A stretch of DNA of 6,060 bases from Gammaproteobacteria bacterium. Lineage in GTDB: Bacteria > Pseudomonadota > Gammaproteobacteria > Steroidobacterales > Steroidobacteraceae. The stretch is from positions 1 through 6,060 of the forward strand of contig RFTM01000118.1 of assembly GCA_009923475.1 (NCBI GenBank), written 5' to 3'. The translations under genes were made by a program, and so were the position numbers. Shown here piece after piece: positions 5,158 to 6,060 of this stretch. Below the pieces are notes generated by a model. It searched no databases and was not told the DNA's origin. It saw nothing but the letters and a program-made list of their open reading frames with translations. Every line of letters begins with the position of its first letter. Position 1 is the stretch's first letter.

Positions 5158-6060
5158 TCACTTGACGAGGAACTTCCAGTAGCGGGCGAGCCGCTGCAGG
5201 AAAGCGTCGCCCTTCACGGCATCCAGCGCCGCCGAGGCACCGGCCGTGTCGCCCGCCTTCAGCTTGGCGATCCCGAGGTACAGGTTCGCCTCATCCGCGT
5301 TGCGCACCCCGCCCTTGGCGATGCCCCGCTCGATGGCGCCGACCGCTTCAGCGGCCTGTCCGTAGCTCAGGTAGGCCTGTCCGAGGCGGACCTCGGCCTG
5401 GCCGGTCTTCTGGGCGGCGGCCTCCTTCGCGAGACGCGGCAGGCTCGCGCGGTCGGTCGTGGCCTGGGTGGTGGCCATCTGCATCAGGTTGCGAGCGCCC
5501 TCCGAGGGCTTGTCGGCAGGACCGAACATGCCCGCGGCGACGCTCTTCTTCATGACCCGCTCGGCCTCGCCGGGGAAGCCCTTCTCGAGGGCGAGCGACG
5601 CGTACTCGGTGACCTGGTCGGACTCGCTGAGCGAGCCGACCTCGTTCGAGAAACGCATGACATCCAGGGTGCGGTCCTGCGGCGCGCCGCGCAGCAGCAG
5701 CAGCGACAGGTTGTCCCAGGTCTCCTGGTCGGGGTGGTAGCGCGCCCGCTTCTCGAGCGCGCGCGTGGTGCAGGCGTCGTCCTTCTTGCGGACACAGGCG
5801 CTCGCCCAGAGGCCGAGCGCGAGCTCCGGCGGCGTCTCGTTGCGCTGTTCAAGCTCGCTCACCCAAGGCTCGACGAAGGCCGCCGTCGCGGCGTTGTCCG
5901 GGATCAGGTACATCGCCTGGGCCACCAGCATGTGCAGGTCCTTGTTGGTCGGGTCCGCCGCGATCGCGCGGCGACCCACCTCCACGGTGCGGGGGTAGTT
6001 CTTGAGCTGGTAGTTGACCTGGGCCAGCTGCCGCAGGCGCGTCTTGACGGTGTCCGCGTC
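5158..6060 (-). CDS. TPR-repeat protein, C-terminal part (cut by window edge)
   Basis: The reading frame is open from the right edge to the stop at 5158, giving the last 300 residues. A GTG at 5985 is in frame but is internal: the TPR-like sequence continues upstream of it (RLRQLAQVNYQLKNYPRTVE). TPR-type helix pairs are visible near residues 7-40, 222-252 and 254-285 of the visible part (for example AEVRLGQAYLSYGQAAEAV and ANLYLGIAKLKAGDTAGAS). TPR proteins are scaffolds for protein-protein contacts. Two cysteines spaced by seven residues (C89 and C97) sit in CVRKKDDAC and could form a disulphide if the protein is exported; the N-terminus that would show a signal peptide is not in view. The protein ends in YWKFLVK. 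It converges on the upstream genes and is not obviously linked to their function. The specific role is unknown. Confidence 0.85.
   Translation of the reverse strand, partial: DADTVKTRLRQLAQVNYQLKNYPRTVEVGRRAIAADPTNKDLHMLVAQAMYLIPDNAATAAFVEPWVSELEQRNETPPELALGLWASACVRKKDDACTTRALEKRARYHPDQETWDNLSLLLLRGAPQDRTLDVMRFSNEVGSLSESDQVTEYASLALEKGFPGEAERVMKKSVAAGMFGPADKPSEGARNLMQMATTQATTDRASLPRLAKEAAAQKTGQAEVRLGQAYLSYGQAAEAVGAIERGIAKGGVRNADEANLYLGIAKLKAGDTAGASAALDAVKGDAFLQRLARYWKFLVK

Noticed and set aside
5985..5987. In-frame GTG as start of the TPR protein
   Set aside because: The same frame stays open to the window edge and the upstream residues continue a TPR helix, so the true start lies outside.

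Overview
This window is very GC-rich, with codons ending overwhelmingly in G or C. It looks like the chromosome of a high-GC proteobacterium, probably Beta- or Gammaproteobacteria, judged from protein style and gene content only. It holds seven protein-coding genes packed tightly, two of them cut by the window edges. I see no RNA genes, insertion sequences, CRISPR arrays or phage genes.

Left part (1-2442): the start of a hydroxymethylglutaryl-CoA-lyase-family gene runs leftward. Opposite it, running rightward, is a family III (CaiB/BaiF) CoA-transferase gene, followed 15 bases later by an isochorismatase-fold cysteine amidohydrolase. The 152-base divergent spacer holds a plausible sigma70-type promoter for the CoA-transferase. 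A nested 40-base palindrome covers that promoter, which suggests an operator. The logic hinted at is amide hydrolysis to an acid, CoA transfer onto the acid, and retro-Claisen cleavage of a 3-hydroxyacyl-CoA. The substrate is unknown.

Middle part (2493-5105): a two-domain VOC-fold protein lies 50 bases downstream of the amidohydrolase. After a 100-base spacer with a near-perfect 22-base palindrome come a class I SAM-dependent methyltransferase with an unusual N-terminal domain and a 148-residue protein of unknown function. The start codon of the latter overlaps the methyltransferase stop (TGATG). These genes could extend the left operon or form a second unit; the palindrome makes either reading possible.

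Right part (5106-6060): a convergent spacer of about 50 bases contains a strong bulged GC hairpin, probably a bidirectional terminator. Beyond it the C-terminal 300 residues of a TPR-repeat protein run leftward and leave the window. It appears unrelated to the catabolic genes.

The most interesting items are the promoter-embedded palindrome, a sharp 66-base island of AT-ending codons inside the CoA-transferase gene, and the coupled methyltransferase/unknown-protein pair. None is proof of a new system; they are leads.
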